Notes: generated by a model from the sequence alone, not told the origin. A stretch of 64,000 bases of DNA from Luscinia megarhynchos (GCA_034336665.1 CM067592.1:55666473-55730472); one strand, 5' to 3'; shown: positions 49,569 to 64,000, counted from the stretch's first letter. Made by a program: numbers and translations.

Positions 49569-50704
49569 AAGAAACTCCAACTTTTTTTTCTTTTGCTTTG
49601 AAAGTTTTCTGGAGTGCAGTGAATATCACTGTAATTGTTTTTCTCTTTCAGTTCACTCTGATTGCTGAAAGAAGTGGAAATCTGCTATCATAGAAATATC
49701 TGGACACAGTGATGCCATAATCTGTAAAGCAAGATTAATTCTGCAGTGACAGAGGGAAGAAATTAGTAAACAAATAACTTTGACAATGCATAAGAAAAAT
49801 GTGTTCTCAGAGCCCCTTTACTGCAGCACAGAATGAAAAAAAAGCGATAGCTCCCAAGTTGTAATCTGACAGGGGAAGGGGAAAAGTGCTCACCATGCAG
49901 GCTGTAGCTGGTCAAACAGATGGAAGACTCCACTGAGTCCTTTACCAGCCACATGCCAGCCTCTAAATGACAGCACTAAGTCTGGACTGCCCCTTAATGG
50001 GACATCTGTGTCTCTGAATTTATAGCTGCCACACCACGAGATCACACCCTGGAACAGCCTGACACACTGCCTGGATGCATACCTGATCATCATTGCAGCA
50101 TTGTTCTCACATGCCAGAGCTTTAGAGGGAAATGATTAAATGATATTATGCACCCACCACTAACTAACTGCTCATGGCAGAATGGGGATTTTTGAGTGGC
50201 TGGCAGAACATGATTGTAGTCTAAGTGAAACAGATTTGGTAGAATAGTTTCAATTATGTACCTAAAGAAAGGTTCTGGGCTGAATACAGCCCTATCAAAT
50301 GCAGTTCACTGAGTCTGAAAGCAGCTGTAAATTCAGTGATACTAGGAACTGCAAACCATGTAATTTGAAAATGTTCATCATCCAGTATGCCCTACAGAAT
50401 ATAGACAAGGCCATTTAGTGAAACAACCAACTCGGAAATGTCTCAAAGTGATGGCTATTCAAAAAGGGGTGAAACAATTGTTGTTACCTACTGCTTTAAA
50501 AGCCCCACAGTTTAGTTCAAACACTTGCAGTGATGTGAGGCTGAAAGTCGAACAGTTCTCATTGTATTTACTCCTGGGCTCCATAAATTTTTGTCATTGT
50601 AAGTGGTGGAAAGGCTGAAATGGATGTGATGAAAAAAAAAATGTGTAAAACCTGCCAAGCCCTCTCCCTTGCACACAGTTTTTCATGGCTTATTCTGAAA
50701 CATA

Positions 50705-50785
50705 TGCCATTGTAAAACTGTTAGGAGTCTCTTAAGATCCCTGAGTCCAGCAAATTAACAGCCTGCACCACCCCTTGAATATAGG
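50705..50785 (-). mobile_element. Possible short CR1 3'-end fragment
   Basis: The plus strand reads GTCTCTTAAGATCCCTGAGT, then CCAGCA...GCCTGCACCACCCC. This resembles the complement of the last part of some CR1 subfamilies, where ACCTCTAAGATCAT.GAGTCCAACC is usual. The fragment is short and diverged, so chance is possible. Confidence 0.35.
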
Positions 50786-52234
50786 AATATATGCAAGAGT
50801 CCTATAAGAAACAGTAGAGGAATGAGCAGTAGGAGTGCAGGAGTTCAGGGGGAGTTCACAAGGAGAAAAAAAATCTCCTGCTGAGGTTTCCAAATACAAA
50901 GTTTTCCACTAAAATCACTGTATTCACCTAGTGGAAAAAAAGGGTGCTAGAAAACTCCCACAGATGTCTCCTAAATACTCTCTTTGTTTTGATTCCAGTC
51001 GGGAAGCTAATTTACAGTGATGCTTAGGGCACAGGTGAACGAAGATTGTCTGGCTCACTAAATGGAGGGAAGCTCAAAAAGAGTGCATACTTCGACAGAA
51101 CCTTCTTTGAGGCCTTAAATGAGGATAGAAACTTTTCAAAGCTAACTGTTCAAGTGACATGATGGGAAACACATATGTGTTGAATTTAGAATATAGTCAA
51201 CCCAGTCAGCTCCTTAACTTCAATTAAGCTCAAATCACTGTAAATCAGTGTTTTATGGTGACAAAGAATTGATTTCTTCATAGATGTACTTTCAAGTTTG
51301 TTAGGTATTAAGAAATTCTACGACTAAAGAAGAGAAATCTGTGTAAGGAATTTGCTGCCATAATTTTTTTACGTCTAAGCTGGCCTTGCAGTTTAAAAGG
51401 AGCAGAAAAGGGAAAAAAAGAAAAGTATCTTTCAACTTTCCTCTTGAGAATACAACCTTGAGTTCCCTGTATTTCGTCAGGTCTGACAGGTCAGTATAGG
51501 ATAAAAGCATAATGTCCCCCTTGCCTTTCCCTATGAATTTGCCTTTATTATCCCAATCCCTAAACTCTTTCATTAATGATTTGCAGGAAGACACAGGAAT
51601 ATTAACAATCTACAGCCAATTACCCAGACTTGCTTCACTTCATTGCATTTAACAGGTGCATAAATTCTTGAGTTATTTTTCCCCAAATAAAAAATTAGAC
51701 AATGCTTGATTTAATATCTGTACCTTTTGCTAGTCCTAGCTCTTCTCCCAAGATTTTAAATTAATTTTTACGTGATATATTCAACGCAAATCTCAAAGCA
51801 TAATAAAACTCCTTTTTCATGGTTACATGTAATAAAAGGGAAGGTTTACAGACCTTTTGAATCTTTATACCATAGCTTTATACTCCTGCCCATTGCTGCT
51901 TCAGAAGTCTTTGCTTCCAGATGTGACAATCCCAAAGACAGTTCCATTGGGAACAGAAAAACAGAGAATTCAGAAGAAGCTGCCTGACTCTGTACTGGAG
52001 TCATCTGCAGTCAGTGCTTATATAAAACAAGAACATGCACCCCCTGCTTATAGCATGCAATTAGAGGAAATTAGAGATAATTAGATGTCCAGAGTAATAA
52101 AAAAAGGGAACTTCTCTGTTCTTGATAATACTGTAAGTTACCTGAACAATTAATGCATTATTATATTTTACTGTCAGCATGCTATTTTTAAATTATTTTT
52201 TTGAGAAAGTGCAAATCAGAATTGTTATGTGCTT

Positions 52235-52315
52235 ATTAAAAAAAATCCACCAAAAAAACCAAAAAAACCCTCAAAGAAATAACACCAAAAACAAAACAGA
52301 AAAAATATAAAACCC
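52235..52315. repeat. A/C-rich low-complexity tract
   Basis: Runs of A broken by CC and ACC words. It resembles other A-rich tracts in the window. Confidence 0.8.
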
Positions 52316-53513
52316 CAGAAAACTTGGTGCCTATGTTTCTCATTATAGCACTTCCTGCTAGAGTAATCCATATATTGGCTTGTGAACTAGTTGAAAGACA
52401 GACTTGCACAGGTTCACAGTACATAAAAAAGTCTGTTTAAAAATGAAGGGTTTTAAGCTTTGGGACATTTTTCATGGGCCTTTAGGGAACTGGTTCAGAA
52501 AAAAAGTTGCAAAATATCTAAGTGTGAAAGTAATCTGAGAACTGCCTAAATGGTTTAGAAATCCCTGTTTCTGGAGATATTGTTTGCTTTGTACTTGTCT
52601 CTTCAGAGTCAGGAGTCCAAAAGATCTTATCAGGAGACTTTTCAGAGCTGGCATGAAATATTTCAGCAACTGAAGTGTGAAACCTTGTGGTGAAGAAAGC
52701 TTGGTGGTCCTGCCACAGAGAAGGTCATAGGTGCAGCATACATTTCTTTTTTTTAGGTTTTTGTGCATATTCTTGACCTCCAAGTGGCAGATAGTCCCAT
52801 AGCTCACTGTATGGCACTAAATGAGGCACTGGCTGATCTGATTTTAATTTGGGCATTCTGTCAAGAGAATATTCTCACACCAAGCTCAGATCACTTGTTT
52901 AGTGGAAATACACTACAGTGAAGCAAAAAGGCTTTTAAAAAAAAGGAGAAGTTTTTCAGAATTGCTGTGGCTCACAAATAATCATATAACTATTTATTAA
53001 AAAATTTAGATGTTTGTAAGGGGTCTGGATAACAGGAGTCAGGAGTTTCAATCATAATTCAAGTGGCTTTCCTATTACAAACTGCAGGTCTGACCCTGAT
53101 GAATTTTCCATTGCTTGAAATTTTGTAACAGGGTAGGATTGCAGCAATTTAAAAACCTTCAAGAAAACAGACATGAGGAACAATAGAATGGCAGTTAAAG
53201 AAATTAAGATAACAGACAAAGATACAGAAAAGTTAATTTTGCCAAAAGAAAGTTATAAATTCTGATACTAACATCAAATCAATAGAGAGTACTAAAATGC
53301 AGAGTGCTTTTGATTTAGATGATAAATTTGCAGAAGTTCTTCCTTTAATTCTTTGCATGCCATGTGTATTGAGGCCAGAACTCTTATAGTGCAGACCCTT
53401 CAATCCACCAGAAGCTTTCAGAAATCATCTTTATAGAGAGCTCACTTACAGATCTCTCTGTCAATTATACGCATAGTGGCTAAGATGCATTTTTGCATCA
53501 TCATCCTCGTCAA

Positions 53514-53533
53514 CATCCTCCTCCTCCTCCTCA
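53514..53533. repeat. Short (CTC)n repeat
   Basis: Five to six CTC units flanked by ATC-type triplets. Confidence 0.8.
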
Positions 53534-56222
53534 TGATGTTAAACAAAACCAAGTGAACATGACGATGGCTGAGTTTTGCTGACAGTTTGGTTTTTTGTGA
53601 CATGAAGGACTATGAAAAAACTCAGTGCATTGTTTTACTTATAGTATTACACACTAAGTCAGTATGATAAATCTGCTTAGTAGAGTGAGGTAGCTCAGAT
53701 GACTCTCTATACCCAAAAGAGATGGTATTCTCCCTTATGTCTCCAAGTAGATCAATTTTCAAATCAGTTCATTTTATCTGATAAAAATATATTAAAATTT
53801 CAAATTTCCGTCCAAAATGCCCATAGGTTCAGAAGTGGTTAAAAAAACATTTGATATAAAGAAAACTTGGATTAGAATGCTAGCTTACCACAAAGACACC
53901 AGATATTTTGTCTAAAAGAAAATGGAGATTTTCACATTTGCACACAAATGCACACATACATTACTCCTCTTTTGTTGCAAGACCATATGATCTAAAGAAA
54001 GTTTCTCTTCTTCTGTAACAGAACTGACAAAAAATATATATATACTTTAAATTTTACCCCATAAAAATCATAAATATTTTTGGCTTCTGGAGAGCAATGA
54101 AAGTAGATGAAAATGTTGCATTTTTATACAAGCCCTTACTGAGATTAGGAAGATCCAAGTCTGGAACTGTTGTCAGTTCTCAGAGACACAATGGGGGATT
54201 CTAAATGTCATTTTTAAAGAGGAACAGCTAAACTACCTCACAACATGACCCTAGAAACTGCTGGAGAGGGTTAGATAATTGCCAGGGAGATCCCACTGAT
54301 GGCACAATGATTACATCAGTCATCAGATACCTAGAGGTGTGACAGCCTGGATAGCAGGGAAATATGGTTTGAATGATAAACAGAAAATGAAATTATATGT
54401 ACTCAATCTACATATAATAAAGTACTCAATGAACTGATACTGGTTTAAATTTTTTTCTTTACTTTTCAACTGGAATAATAATTTATTCTTTAGTAAAAAT
54501 AATAAAAAAGTTCAGGTATTCCTTATGTTTGTGTAAATGAATTCTGGCAGAGAAAAATAAATGGTTTTATTTTGTTTAGATTGAAACACTGTGGATATCC
54601 TAAAGCTATATAGATAAAAGCAAATACTGCCTGCAGTTGCATAATTTCATGTTACCACAAGTAGTACTCTCCCAATAAAAGTAATAGCTGATTGTATATT
54701 TGGGAGACCTGAGGTTAGAATATAATGTTATATTGGTAATTTGTAAAACCTGATACCTTCTCTGAATGCTGCCTGCCCCCTGAGGCCCTCCACAGACAGC
54801 TGCTGTTCTTACCAGCCAAGCCAGCCACACTGTCACTCTCTCTTTTTCTCTGTTCATGTCTGAAATGTTTGCCAAATCATACCCAGCATTTCTCTGCCAT
54901 TGAAAAGAAGCTAAAACTTACTCACTGAGTCTCTTGGGTAGCACATAAAAATCAGATGTGGAAGTAGTGAAAGTTAACATAAAGACTTATTGTGAGCATA
55001 TGCCCCTTTCATTATTCCCAAAATCTCTATGCCTAATGCAAAATGCCTGGTATAGCCATTAGCACACACCAAGTGCAGCTTTGAAGTGTAATAAAGGTTA
55101 AAAAAATCCACCACTGAGCATGCTCTTACAGAAGCTTCTAATAACTGAAAAGGTAATAAAATATTGTTACAGGATTAGGTTGTTTACAGCTACTTTAATC
55201 TCTGCAAAGGAGATGGAGGGAAAAAAGAAACACCTGTGCTTGCTGCCTGTGTTATTTCACATGGAGATGGTCACAGAGGTAAAGGAAAGGGTACAGGGTG
55301 TTTGTTTGTGACAGATCTTACTGTGTTTTGACAACTTAGTAGAGATGAAGTAGTATGTACAGAGTTTATTTTCAAATGGAAAGTTTTATGTTTGGTTTCA
55401 CAAAAATATTTGGTTTCCAAAAACCACTCCTCAAAACACAAGATAATGGGTCTTTGGATTAGTATACACAGAAGAGGCTTCTGATAAAGTTCTTTCCATG
55501 TGAATCACCTGGGCAACTTCTTGTAAGCTACACAGATGGGCTCAGTGTGAACATGAGTCTTGGTTGCTTTAATAATTTCTTCTACTTCCAACCTTAAACT
55601 TTGCTGCATGGAGAAAGTGTGACTCACCTCACAGACACCTGCATATTGTAGAATTTTAGCTTAACTCTTTCTGTCTTTAATTTCTGCAGCAAATTTCAAT
55701 TCTGAGCTCTTTCACTGGGGCCAAAAATCTGATTCTGTAGATTAGGCATTGTTTCTTTAGTAGTACCTACAAAGATTGTCTTGATTTTCAAAACTTGTGC
55801 AGCAGATCTGTTGAACTTGTTATAAATTTATATAGGCACTATATAACACTTCTTATGTCAACTTTTGTCTTTAGAATTCTTATGAAAGAGCATTAGCTCA
55901 GGTTTTAGAATTTAAAGTGCTCTTGTATCAAAAAGACAACAATAATGGGCTGAAGAGATATGGTATTTAGAGATGACATTGAAGTGTACCTGGTAGTTAC
56001 TGCAGTTGAATTGGTCTGCGGTGACTACCTCTGTATTTTGGTCTATTGCATCAGTCCTGGGTTAAAACTGTTTTTTTTAAATTTTCTTTCTCTCTTGAAT
56101 ATCACATGTTGAAAAAAGTGCTTTCAAAGTGCTGGTATAGTGCTTTTGTTGTTTTTTTACATTTTCATAAATGAACTGTCCTCTAAACAATTGAGGCAAT
56201 ATGTTAAGATAGAGATGCAGAT

Positions 56223-56375
56223 GCTGAGATTAGCTCAGTTGGTCAGATGATGGTGCTAGTAATAATGGCAAGGCTGGGGATTTTAATCCTATATGGGCCA
56301 TTCACTTAAGAGCTGGACTCAATAAGCCTTGTGAGCTCCTCCCAATTTAGAATATTCTAATATTTCTGGGAATAT
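56223..56375 (+). mobile_element. tRNA-Ile-derived SINE with a CR1-like tail (TguSINE1-type)
   Basis: The head (56223-56300) aligns with a tRNA-Ile gene. TTAGCTCAGTTGGTCAGA is a perfect match to the tRNA A-box region. GGTGCTAGTAATAATGGCAA covers the anticodon arm, with a loop that no longer reads cleanly. GGGGATTTTAATCC is a degraded B box, and ATATGGGCCA is the acceptor end. Directly after it, 56301-56375 reads AGAGCTGGACTCAATAAGCC, then TTGTGAGCTCCTCCCAATTT and AGAATATTCTAATATT. This resembles the CR1 3' terminus (GGACT.GATGATCCTTGTGGGT...GAATATTCT). A tRNA head fused to a CR1 tail is the architecture of the passerine SINE that CR1 machinery mobilises. The broken B box and altered arms mean it is neither a working tRNA nor a working pol III unit. 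Confidence 0.75.
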
Positions 56376-56964
56376 GACATATGTTTCTTCCTTTCTTTTA
56401 AAACTGGTGCTTTCCTATACTTGTCTACTAAAGATTATGCCTATACAATGAAAGAAAAGTTTTGTGAAAATACTGGTAATAAAGCTGAGCTACATGCAGG
56501 TGGGATTTGCACAGGCAGCAGAGCCCAGGTGCCAAATCAGTCTCCTGCATGTGGGTCAGGGAGCTGCCAGATAGAACAGCCTGTCTTAGTCAGCAAGTCA
56601 TTCAGTACTAAGATTCAGGTCACAACATTTTAAAAACTTGGAAAATTTAAGTATTGAAAGGGTGTACTTCAGGGACACGGTGGCCTTTTCATCTGTTACA
56701 GCCTGTTAGTGAAAGCAGGATTGCTTTCAGAACTCTATCCTGTAGTCATAGTTTTGATGAAGAAATTACTTTGTGGCTTTCTACAGTCTGTGTTGTGAGC
56801 CTGTATGATTATAATTGTCCCCTCTGGCCTTAAAATCCATTACACTATCCTTGATAAAAATTTTGCCTAATGCCACAAAGGAATGAAGGAAAATTTTAAG
56901 ACCCCAAATCCCTTCTGCATTCCCTGTGACAGTTTTGCAGATGCATGCCTAAGCTTTAACATTG
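56376..56964. other. Unannotated gap between SINE and CR1
   Basis: A 70-codon frame at 56421-56633 shows no known domain. Nothing else is seen. Confidence 0.5.
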
Positions 56965-57485
56965 CAGAATCACAGAATCATGGAATGAATGAAACGGGGA
57001 GGGACCTCAAGAGGTCCTCTGTCCAACCTCATTGCTCAAGCAAGGCCACCTACAGGACTGTGTCCAGACACCTTCTGAATATTCCCAAGGACAGAGACTC
57101 TAAAACATCTGTGGAAAACCTGTGCAAGTGCTGGGCTACCCTCACAGAGCAAAAGTCCTTCCTGATGCTCAGAGGGAGCCTCCCATGTTCCAGAGTGTGC
57201 CATTGCCTCTGGTCCCGTCACTGGGCAGCGCTGGAAAGAACCTGGCTCTGTCCTCTTTGCACCCTCCCTGCAAGTATTCAGGTTTATTAAAAAGACTCTC
57301 CCTGAATGCTCTCTTCACCACACACAACAGCCCCAGATCTCTCAGCCTTCCTTGTATTAGATTTGCTCTGTTCCCTTATTTTTGTGACGTTGGTAGTGCT
57401 TTCTTCAGTATATCCGTGCGGCTTAGGAGCCCACTGCTGGGTACAGTACTCCAAATGTGGGCTTACCAGTGCTGAGTAGTACCTT
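56965..57485 (-). mobile_element. CR1 copy with intact 3' end
   Basis: The left edge is the complement of the CR1 terminus (CAGAATCACAGAATCATGG at 56965), followed by GGAGGGACCTCAAGAGGTCC and TCCAACCTCATTGCTCAAGC. Moving right come CCAGACACCTTCTGAATATT, GTCCCGTCACTGGGCAGCGC and CAGATCTCTCAGCCTTCCTT. The segment ends with TACTCCAAATGTGGGCTTAC and CAGTGCTGAGTAGTA near 57480. All are in reverse order for a minus-strand CR1. It is one of the less diverged copies here. The open frames at 56883-57475 are shadows of it. Confidence 0.85.
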
Positions 57486-57489
57486 GAGC

Positions 57490-57615
57490 GTTTCCAGGGT
57501 AAAGGCATCTACCATGTCCTTGAAAAACCCAGTGTTCCAGTTTTTCCAGCCCCATTGCAAGACTTCTTCCTTATATCTAATCGACATAAAGCTTCTTTAG
57601 TTTAAAAAGTCAGGG
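57490..57615 (-). mobile_element. Second CR1 3'-region fragment abutting the first
   Basis: The plus strand has GGCATCTACCATGTCCTTG, then GTGTTCCAG, then CTTCTTCCTTATATCTAATC and CTTTAGTTTAAA. These are complements of CR1 sequence that lies near the element's 3' end, so the piece cannot be the 5' continuation of the neighbouring copy. It is a separate, older fragment. Confidence 0.55.
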
Positions 57616-59179
<1,564 letters not shown>

Positions 59180-59345
59180 ATACCAATATTGAATTTAGAC
59201 CACATTGCTCAGAGCAACTTTTCAAGGATGGAGGTTGGACAGCCTTTCTGGGAAACCCATTCTATAGGGCAATTATCTTCACTGCCAAAAAAACCGTTTT
59301 AATTAGTCCAGAACTCTAAGACTTGAGACATCTTCTATGTGGCAC
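59180..59345 (-). mobile_element. Probable CR1 3'-region fragment
   Basis: The plus strand reads ACATTGCTCAGAGCAAC, then AAGGATGGAGG, then CAGCCTTTCTGGGAAACCCA and TTATCTTCACTGCC. This resembles the complement of the CR1 3' part (AAGGATGGAGA...CAACCTCTCTGGGCAACC). It is short and diverged. Confidence 0.5.
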
Positions 59346-62300
59346 ATATCCTGGAAAGTCTTCACCTTAAAAGCAGGCCTTTGTAGTGCTATAATATTTG
59401 ATGAACACCTTTTAGTTACTCAAATTCACTTTAATAATGCAGATCAGATTTATTTACAGATTCAGCCAATATTTCAAAATAAAGTGTTCAACTTTTTATC
59501 AGATATCCTGTAGGTACTCCTTTGTAATTTCAGTAATTGTTAATTTAATACCATGAGGCTGATATGAACTAGTCAGATAAATAAATGACAAGAAAATCTA
59601 GACTCTTAAGAATTTTTTACTTTTGTTTATTTATTTACATCAGCAAATTCTGGTACTCTGCTTTGGGAAAAAGTCAGTTTGGTTTATTTCATATAACTTG
59701 CCTGTTTTAATATTTTCTCTAGCAAAAGGACACTTACTGGAACAGAATTTTCTTTGCCACCAGCAGTCACTGCAATAGTACGAAAAGCAGTCTGAAGAAA
59801 AACAGTCAAAGTGAAATAAATTCAAATAAAGAAAATGCATTGGCTGATTAAATTCTTAATTTTCAATCTCTGGATGCATATGAAATATAAACTTTCTTCA
59901 GAAATTAAAAGATTATAATATTGAAAGCCATTCATAGATTCTTTTTTTCTGACTTTATGGCTAATCAACAATATTCAAGATTCAAGTCTAGAGTCTGTCT
60001 GCCCATTTTTCTTTTCCTCTCATTCATAACTTGATTGCTTTCCACTGAGTATCTATTTATTGACAGCTGAAAGAGCAGATAATGACACTGACAGGACATG
60101 TGTAAAGCATGCTGTAAATGGATCAGTACTTCTCACAGGTTAAGAAACAGGCAGAGTCAAATGTTAACACCCTGCAACACCTTTTCTGTGCAGGTGGCAC
60201 AGAGTGCCAGGTCCAAGTCCTGCATGATTACCATTCTCTATTGCTCACACAGAGTCACAAGTCACACCCCCCTTCCTGTTCTGGAAATCAGCAAAGTTGC
60301 AGACTGGTTACAAAATCTGTGATATTTAAAACACAAAAATCAGGTGCATGCTCACCTTGCTTCCAAGAAAAATACTTGGCTGATTCTGTACTTAAAGGAT
60401 AAAATGCATTTTTTGCAGGAAACAGAATTAGGACTGTCCTAGGAACATTAAGCTAAATGAGCTGAATCTATTCTGGAATAATAGAGAGATAGAAATTCTT
60501 CTTACAACATAATGAGTTCTTTTTCTTTAAGTTGCTTCACTATGCCCTCTCTCCTATTTAGTTCATCTGGTCTATTTCCAGGAAATGCCTCTCCTCTTTG
60601 ATTTGAAGACCACTCACGTTCACACTTGGGAATCAGGACAAAAGAGGGATGGGACCTCTTGAAATGATGATATAAGCTCACATGTATGTCTAGGGCATTA
60701 GGAGTGTCTCAATTACACCCAAATGGTCCCAAAACACTTTGGAAAATCAGGTGGAAAAACATTTTGGCTTGTTTGTTGGGTCCTTGGTGAATCCCTGTAC
60801 ATTGGGATACTGACTTCTTGCAGCTGTTTTCAGTTGACAAAATCTGAAAGTGAAAATGCACACTAAATATGCTTTGAAAAATTATGAAATAAATTAAATG
60901 GTTCAATGTTTAATATTAATTTATGTTTTATTTATTTATGTTTTAAAGAAAAGATGTGATGTCCTCAACAGTGCAAAATTTCTAGAAGTATTTACTGCAT
61001 ACATAACTTTACAAAAGTACAGAATTATTACATGGTGGCCTCTTTTGCACAAAGAAATGAGACTAAAACATCTCAGAAAGAGCTGGACCTTCTTCAGATT
61101 TTATATTTATAAAATACTCTATATTCTAGCCTGCTGAGTCCATGTTTCTGAATAACCATAAATAACTCTCTGGCTGATGCTTTTCTGTACAGGCAGACAT
61201 ACAATGACTGTATGAAAAGTACTGTTCAAAGAATGAGCAGAGGATTTCAAAAAGTTAAAAAAGGCAAATAACACAAAAGCTTCAGCACTAGCAAACTGTA
61301 CAGACCTACCAAACCCCCCAGAAATACGGAATAAGAGTTTGTGCACACAAACCAGCCATAAAAAGGACCTAGTTAGTACCGAGGCATCATCAGAAGCATC
61401 ATTATTCAAATAAAACCCACTGATGAGATTACTTACACACTAATCAAGCTTTTAAAAATTTACCTCTAAAATATGCCAAGCAGATCAGTCATTCCTGGCT
61501 AAAGGAAGTCCAAAATCTGGCTTGCTGTAATATAACAGAGCCTAAATGAATATAGGCTAAAATCCAGAGCTGGATGGGCAGCCCACACTGCAGTACTTTG
61601 CAAAGATGGCTAAAAAACTCATAGTTTCTTAAGAATTGCTTTGATGAGGTACCAAGTGGATGCCATAAGAAAGAATTGAACCATTTATTGTTCCCAAGTG
61701 ATCCCTGTCCTGTGAATCCATGCAGTCTATGCAATCTAATCTATGCAATCCATGCCCTGCAAACACAGGGTGAGCCTGGCTGTGGTGGGACACCTGCATC
61801 TGCTCATGCTCACACTGTCTAAACCCAGTCCTCTCCACAGTACTTTCTTTAATTTGTCTTGTATTTCATAAGGAGAGGGACACAAGTGAATCAGTGCTTT
61901 CTGCACCTTAGGAGGCCACAGGGCAAGGAGAACTGTGAGGGAGGGTTGCTCCCACCAGCACAGCTGCAGCTCCCCACTTCCAATTTCACATGAAAGTCTC
62001 AGAGCCCAAAGACCTGCCAATGAGGGCAAAGCAAAACTGTAGAAACATCAAACAGCCTGGCTGGTGAATTGAAGGTCCACTGTCCTTTTCTACTGCTTGT
62101 AACATGATGAAAAACATGTTCTAACTGCCTCTTGTTTTTTCCACACACAAAATGTGTGGACTCAGATTCATTGTAAGTGGTCTGATGCTCACTAAATAGT
62201 TCTTATATTAGCAATATCTCTGCTCTGCTATAATAGCCTGTGACAGTCTGTAATTCACTCTGTTTTGTTTCCATGTTTTCTATTTTAAATTCCACCAAAT

Positions 62301-64000
62301 GAAAAAAAATCACATCTATTTACCTATTCTAGACAAAACATAACAGGGAAAATAAAACTATGCTGACTTTTCAGAGAAAGTAGTGTTTGGTTGATGTATT
62401 TCCCTGTCTGGTGCAGACTTCTGCATGATGTGTGATGCAGACTGCTTGAAAATTAATTTAATTTTGTTTTGGACAGAGATTTGAGTAAATGAGGTCAAGA
62501 TCTTATGGACTAGTACGTATATGAATATTCTGTAGTAAAAAATCCAGAAAGAATCCATTGCATTAATTTATGCAGAAGGAAACAATACATTATGAAATCT
62601 AAACTGATATAGAAAAACAGAGTTCTTCACAAGCAACAGCTTGAAGGGAAAGGTAATTTAATTTTCTTAGTTCAGAGAATGGATAGAAAACCAGAACAAA
62701 TATTGGGATGCAAAAGCTCTTTTTCAGGTCTGAAACAGAAGCTGAGTAAAATAGTCTCCTATCATTTTAGATGCAAGTCTTTATGCTCAGAAAGTTGCCC
62801 TGCTTGTCTAACAGATGGGCTTAGCTCTGTCTGCAAATCTCTTCTGCTCATATCAGCCCAAATTATGCTGCCACTATCACTTCACATGGGCAGACAAAAA
62901 TCCAAAACAGTCAACCAAAAACCAGCTGTCAGATATTATGCTGATAGAATAATTGTAAAGTTAAATAGGAAGGTGGTACCTTCTTGATTTAGAAATATCT
63001 CTTAAAAGAACTACCTTGGTACCAATACCCCTCAACACCTAGAATTTCGTAATTTCTTTTGCAAAAACTTTCTGTAAAAGTTTTTGTTTTATAAATGTGA
63101 TGACAAGTGCTTCTTTAGCACTGCCAGACATTTCAGGATTATTCTTTCTTTCAAAGAAGATGATGATTTAGTGTTTGGCCAAGCTGCATGCTCTACTTCT
63201 ACCCTACATGTTCGGCTTTGTTGTCGCATTAAAAATTATTCATACTTCACATAATCATCTTGAACTTAGATTTGGATTGTGAAGTTAATGCCATATGTGA
63301 ATATGAGTATCTGTGAAGGAGCTAGAATAACCACTTATAGGCAGTTAGTGATTTAGAGAAGTGATTCTTCTAACTGTAAGGCTAGAGGCTTAGGGGCTTG
63401 TTTTCAGTATTTGACTTTGTGTCTTAGTATAGCAAAAATAATCTCTTCTTGCCACTAGCTAAATATCAGCAGAGAGATAAAACTTGTCAATGAAAAACAG
63501 ATTACTAAAACAATAAGGAATCTAAAAGCTTCTTATTAAAAGCATATTTTAAAATCAAAATGTGAAATGTATAAAATATACTTAAAAATATAAGAAATAA
63601 TTCCTCTTGACAGTTTGATAATAATTTTCTTTTTAATTAGTCTGTAGGATGATCTGAAAACAATGCCAAATATTTTTGATCAAAACTTTTTTGATCTCAA
63701 ATTATGGGTTAAGAAAATTGATATAAACCTTGAGTATAATTTTTTTTTATTTCAGTCAGAGCTTAAAGAAAATGAATTAAGCATATTAATGCATATAAAT
63801 ACAGTGCACAGAGGGATGCAACTCCTCCATGGATGAACATGCTCAGAGTGGCAGAATGGTTATAGAAAAAATACATAATTCTGTTTTTTGTGGGTTTAGG
63901 ATACGTAGGCTATCCTAGGATGAGAGAGAGTATTTAATATCCCTTGGTCCTTCTCTCTCACATTTTTTATATATTCTGCATATTCTATAAAAATGTTTTT
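59346..64000. other. Unannotated AT-rich DNA to the window end
   Basis: No gene or dispersed repeat is recognised. Frames of up to 102 codons (62679-62987, +) show no known domain. A GC-richer patch lies at 61700-62040. Confidence 0.55.
61726..61755. repeat. Short 14-bp tandem duplication
   Basis: TCTATGCAATC occurs at 61726 and again at 61740, a 14-bp period, with a partial third similarity (CCATGCAG) just upstream. It is too short to be classed further. Confidence 0.6.

Larger units (their letters stand above)
46421..50704. other. Unannotated DNA, no gene seen
   Basis: Mostly unique AT-rich sequence. GC-richer patches at 47380-47580 and 48800-49110 carry short open frames with no recognisable domain. 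Small simple repeats and one hairpin are listed separately. Confidence 0.5.
50786..56222. other. Unannotated AT-rich DNA, no gene seen
   Basis: No dispersed repeat or gene is recognised. A-rich low complexity at 52235-52315 and a CTC repeat at 53514-53533 are listed separately. The longest frame is 111 codons (52472-52807, minus), without a known domain. Confidence 0.55.

Noticed and set aside
56223..56300. A functional tRNA-Ile gene
   Set aside because: The anticodon arm is disrupted, the B box is degraded, and a CR1-like tail follows. It is a SINE head, not a working tRNA.
56883..57475. Open frames of 117-135 codons on the plus strand
   Set aside because: They are antisense shadows of the minus-strand CR1 at 56965-57485.

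Overview
The window looks like AT-rich, non-coding nuclear DNA from a bird, most likely a passerine. The evidence is the repeat content. There are many decayed CR1 non-LTR retrotransposon fragments, several LTRs of types I recognise from songbird genomes, and one short element with a tRNA-Ile-like head and a CR1-like tail, the layout of the passerine SINE known as TguSINE1. I found no convincing protein-coding gene, rRNA, functional tRNA or CRISPR array. Nearly all open frames are short chance frames or shadows of repeats. The region is best read as intergenic DNA or the inside of a very long intron. All family assignments rest on recognising sequence by eye; no search was run.

Layout. Positions 1-6830 are unannotated unique DNA with two neighbouring perfect hairpins near 6320-6405. 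Positions 6840-9680 hold the most structured locus: a CR1 copy in + orientation with remnants of the ORF1 esterase region, the start of the ORF2 endonuclease, and later the N-terminal reverse-transcriptase region. It is split by an LTR (7831-9007) that itself contains a 301-bp (TTC)n tract. Positions 9690-17570 look unique. A CR1 RT fragment lies at 17580-18290 (+), followed by about 9 kb of unique DNA, a CR1 copy at 27675-28390 (-) and an LTR-like block at 30284-30760. A long CR1 copy with an intact 3' end occupies 33640-34825 (+).

An LTR fragment (35165-35430, -) and a near-complete LTR of the same family (42736-43461, +) form an inverted pair about 7.3 kb apart. Between them, at 36293-36404, is the only stretch that reads like a possible real exon: a polypyrimidine tract and AG, 36 open codons, then a stop. 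Two CR1 copies lie head-to-head at 44810-45545 (-) and 45600-46420 (+). The last third is mostly unique. It contains the tRNA-Ile/CR1 SINE (56223-56375), further CR1 pieces (50705-50785, 56965-57615, 59180-59345, all -), and a pure compound microsatellite (GAT)20(AAT)20 at 58321-58440.

Nothing here works together as an operon or pathway. The story is one of insertion, nesting, deletion and microsatellite growth in an old retroelement graveyard.
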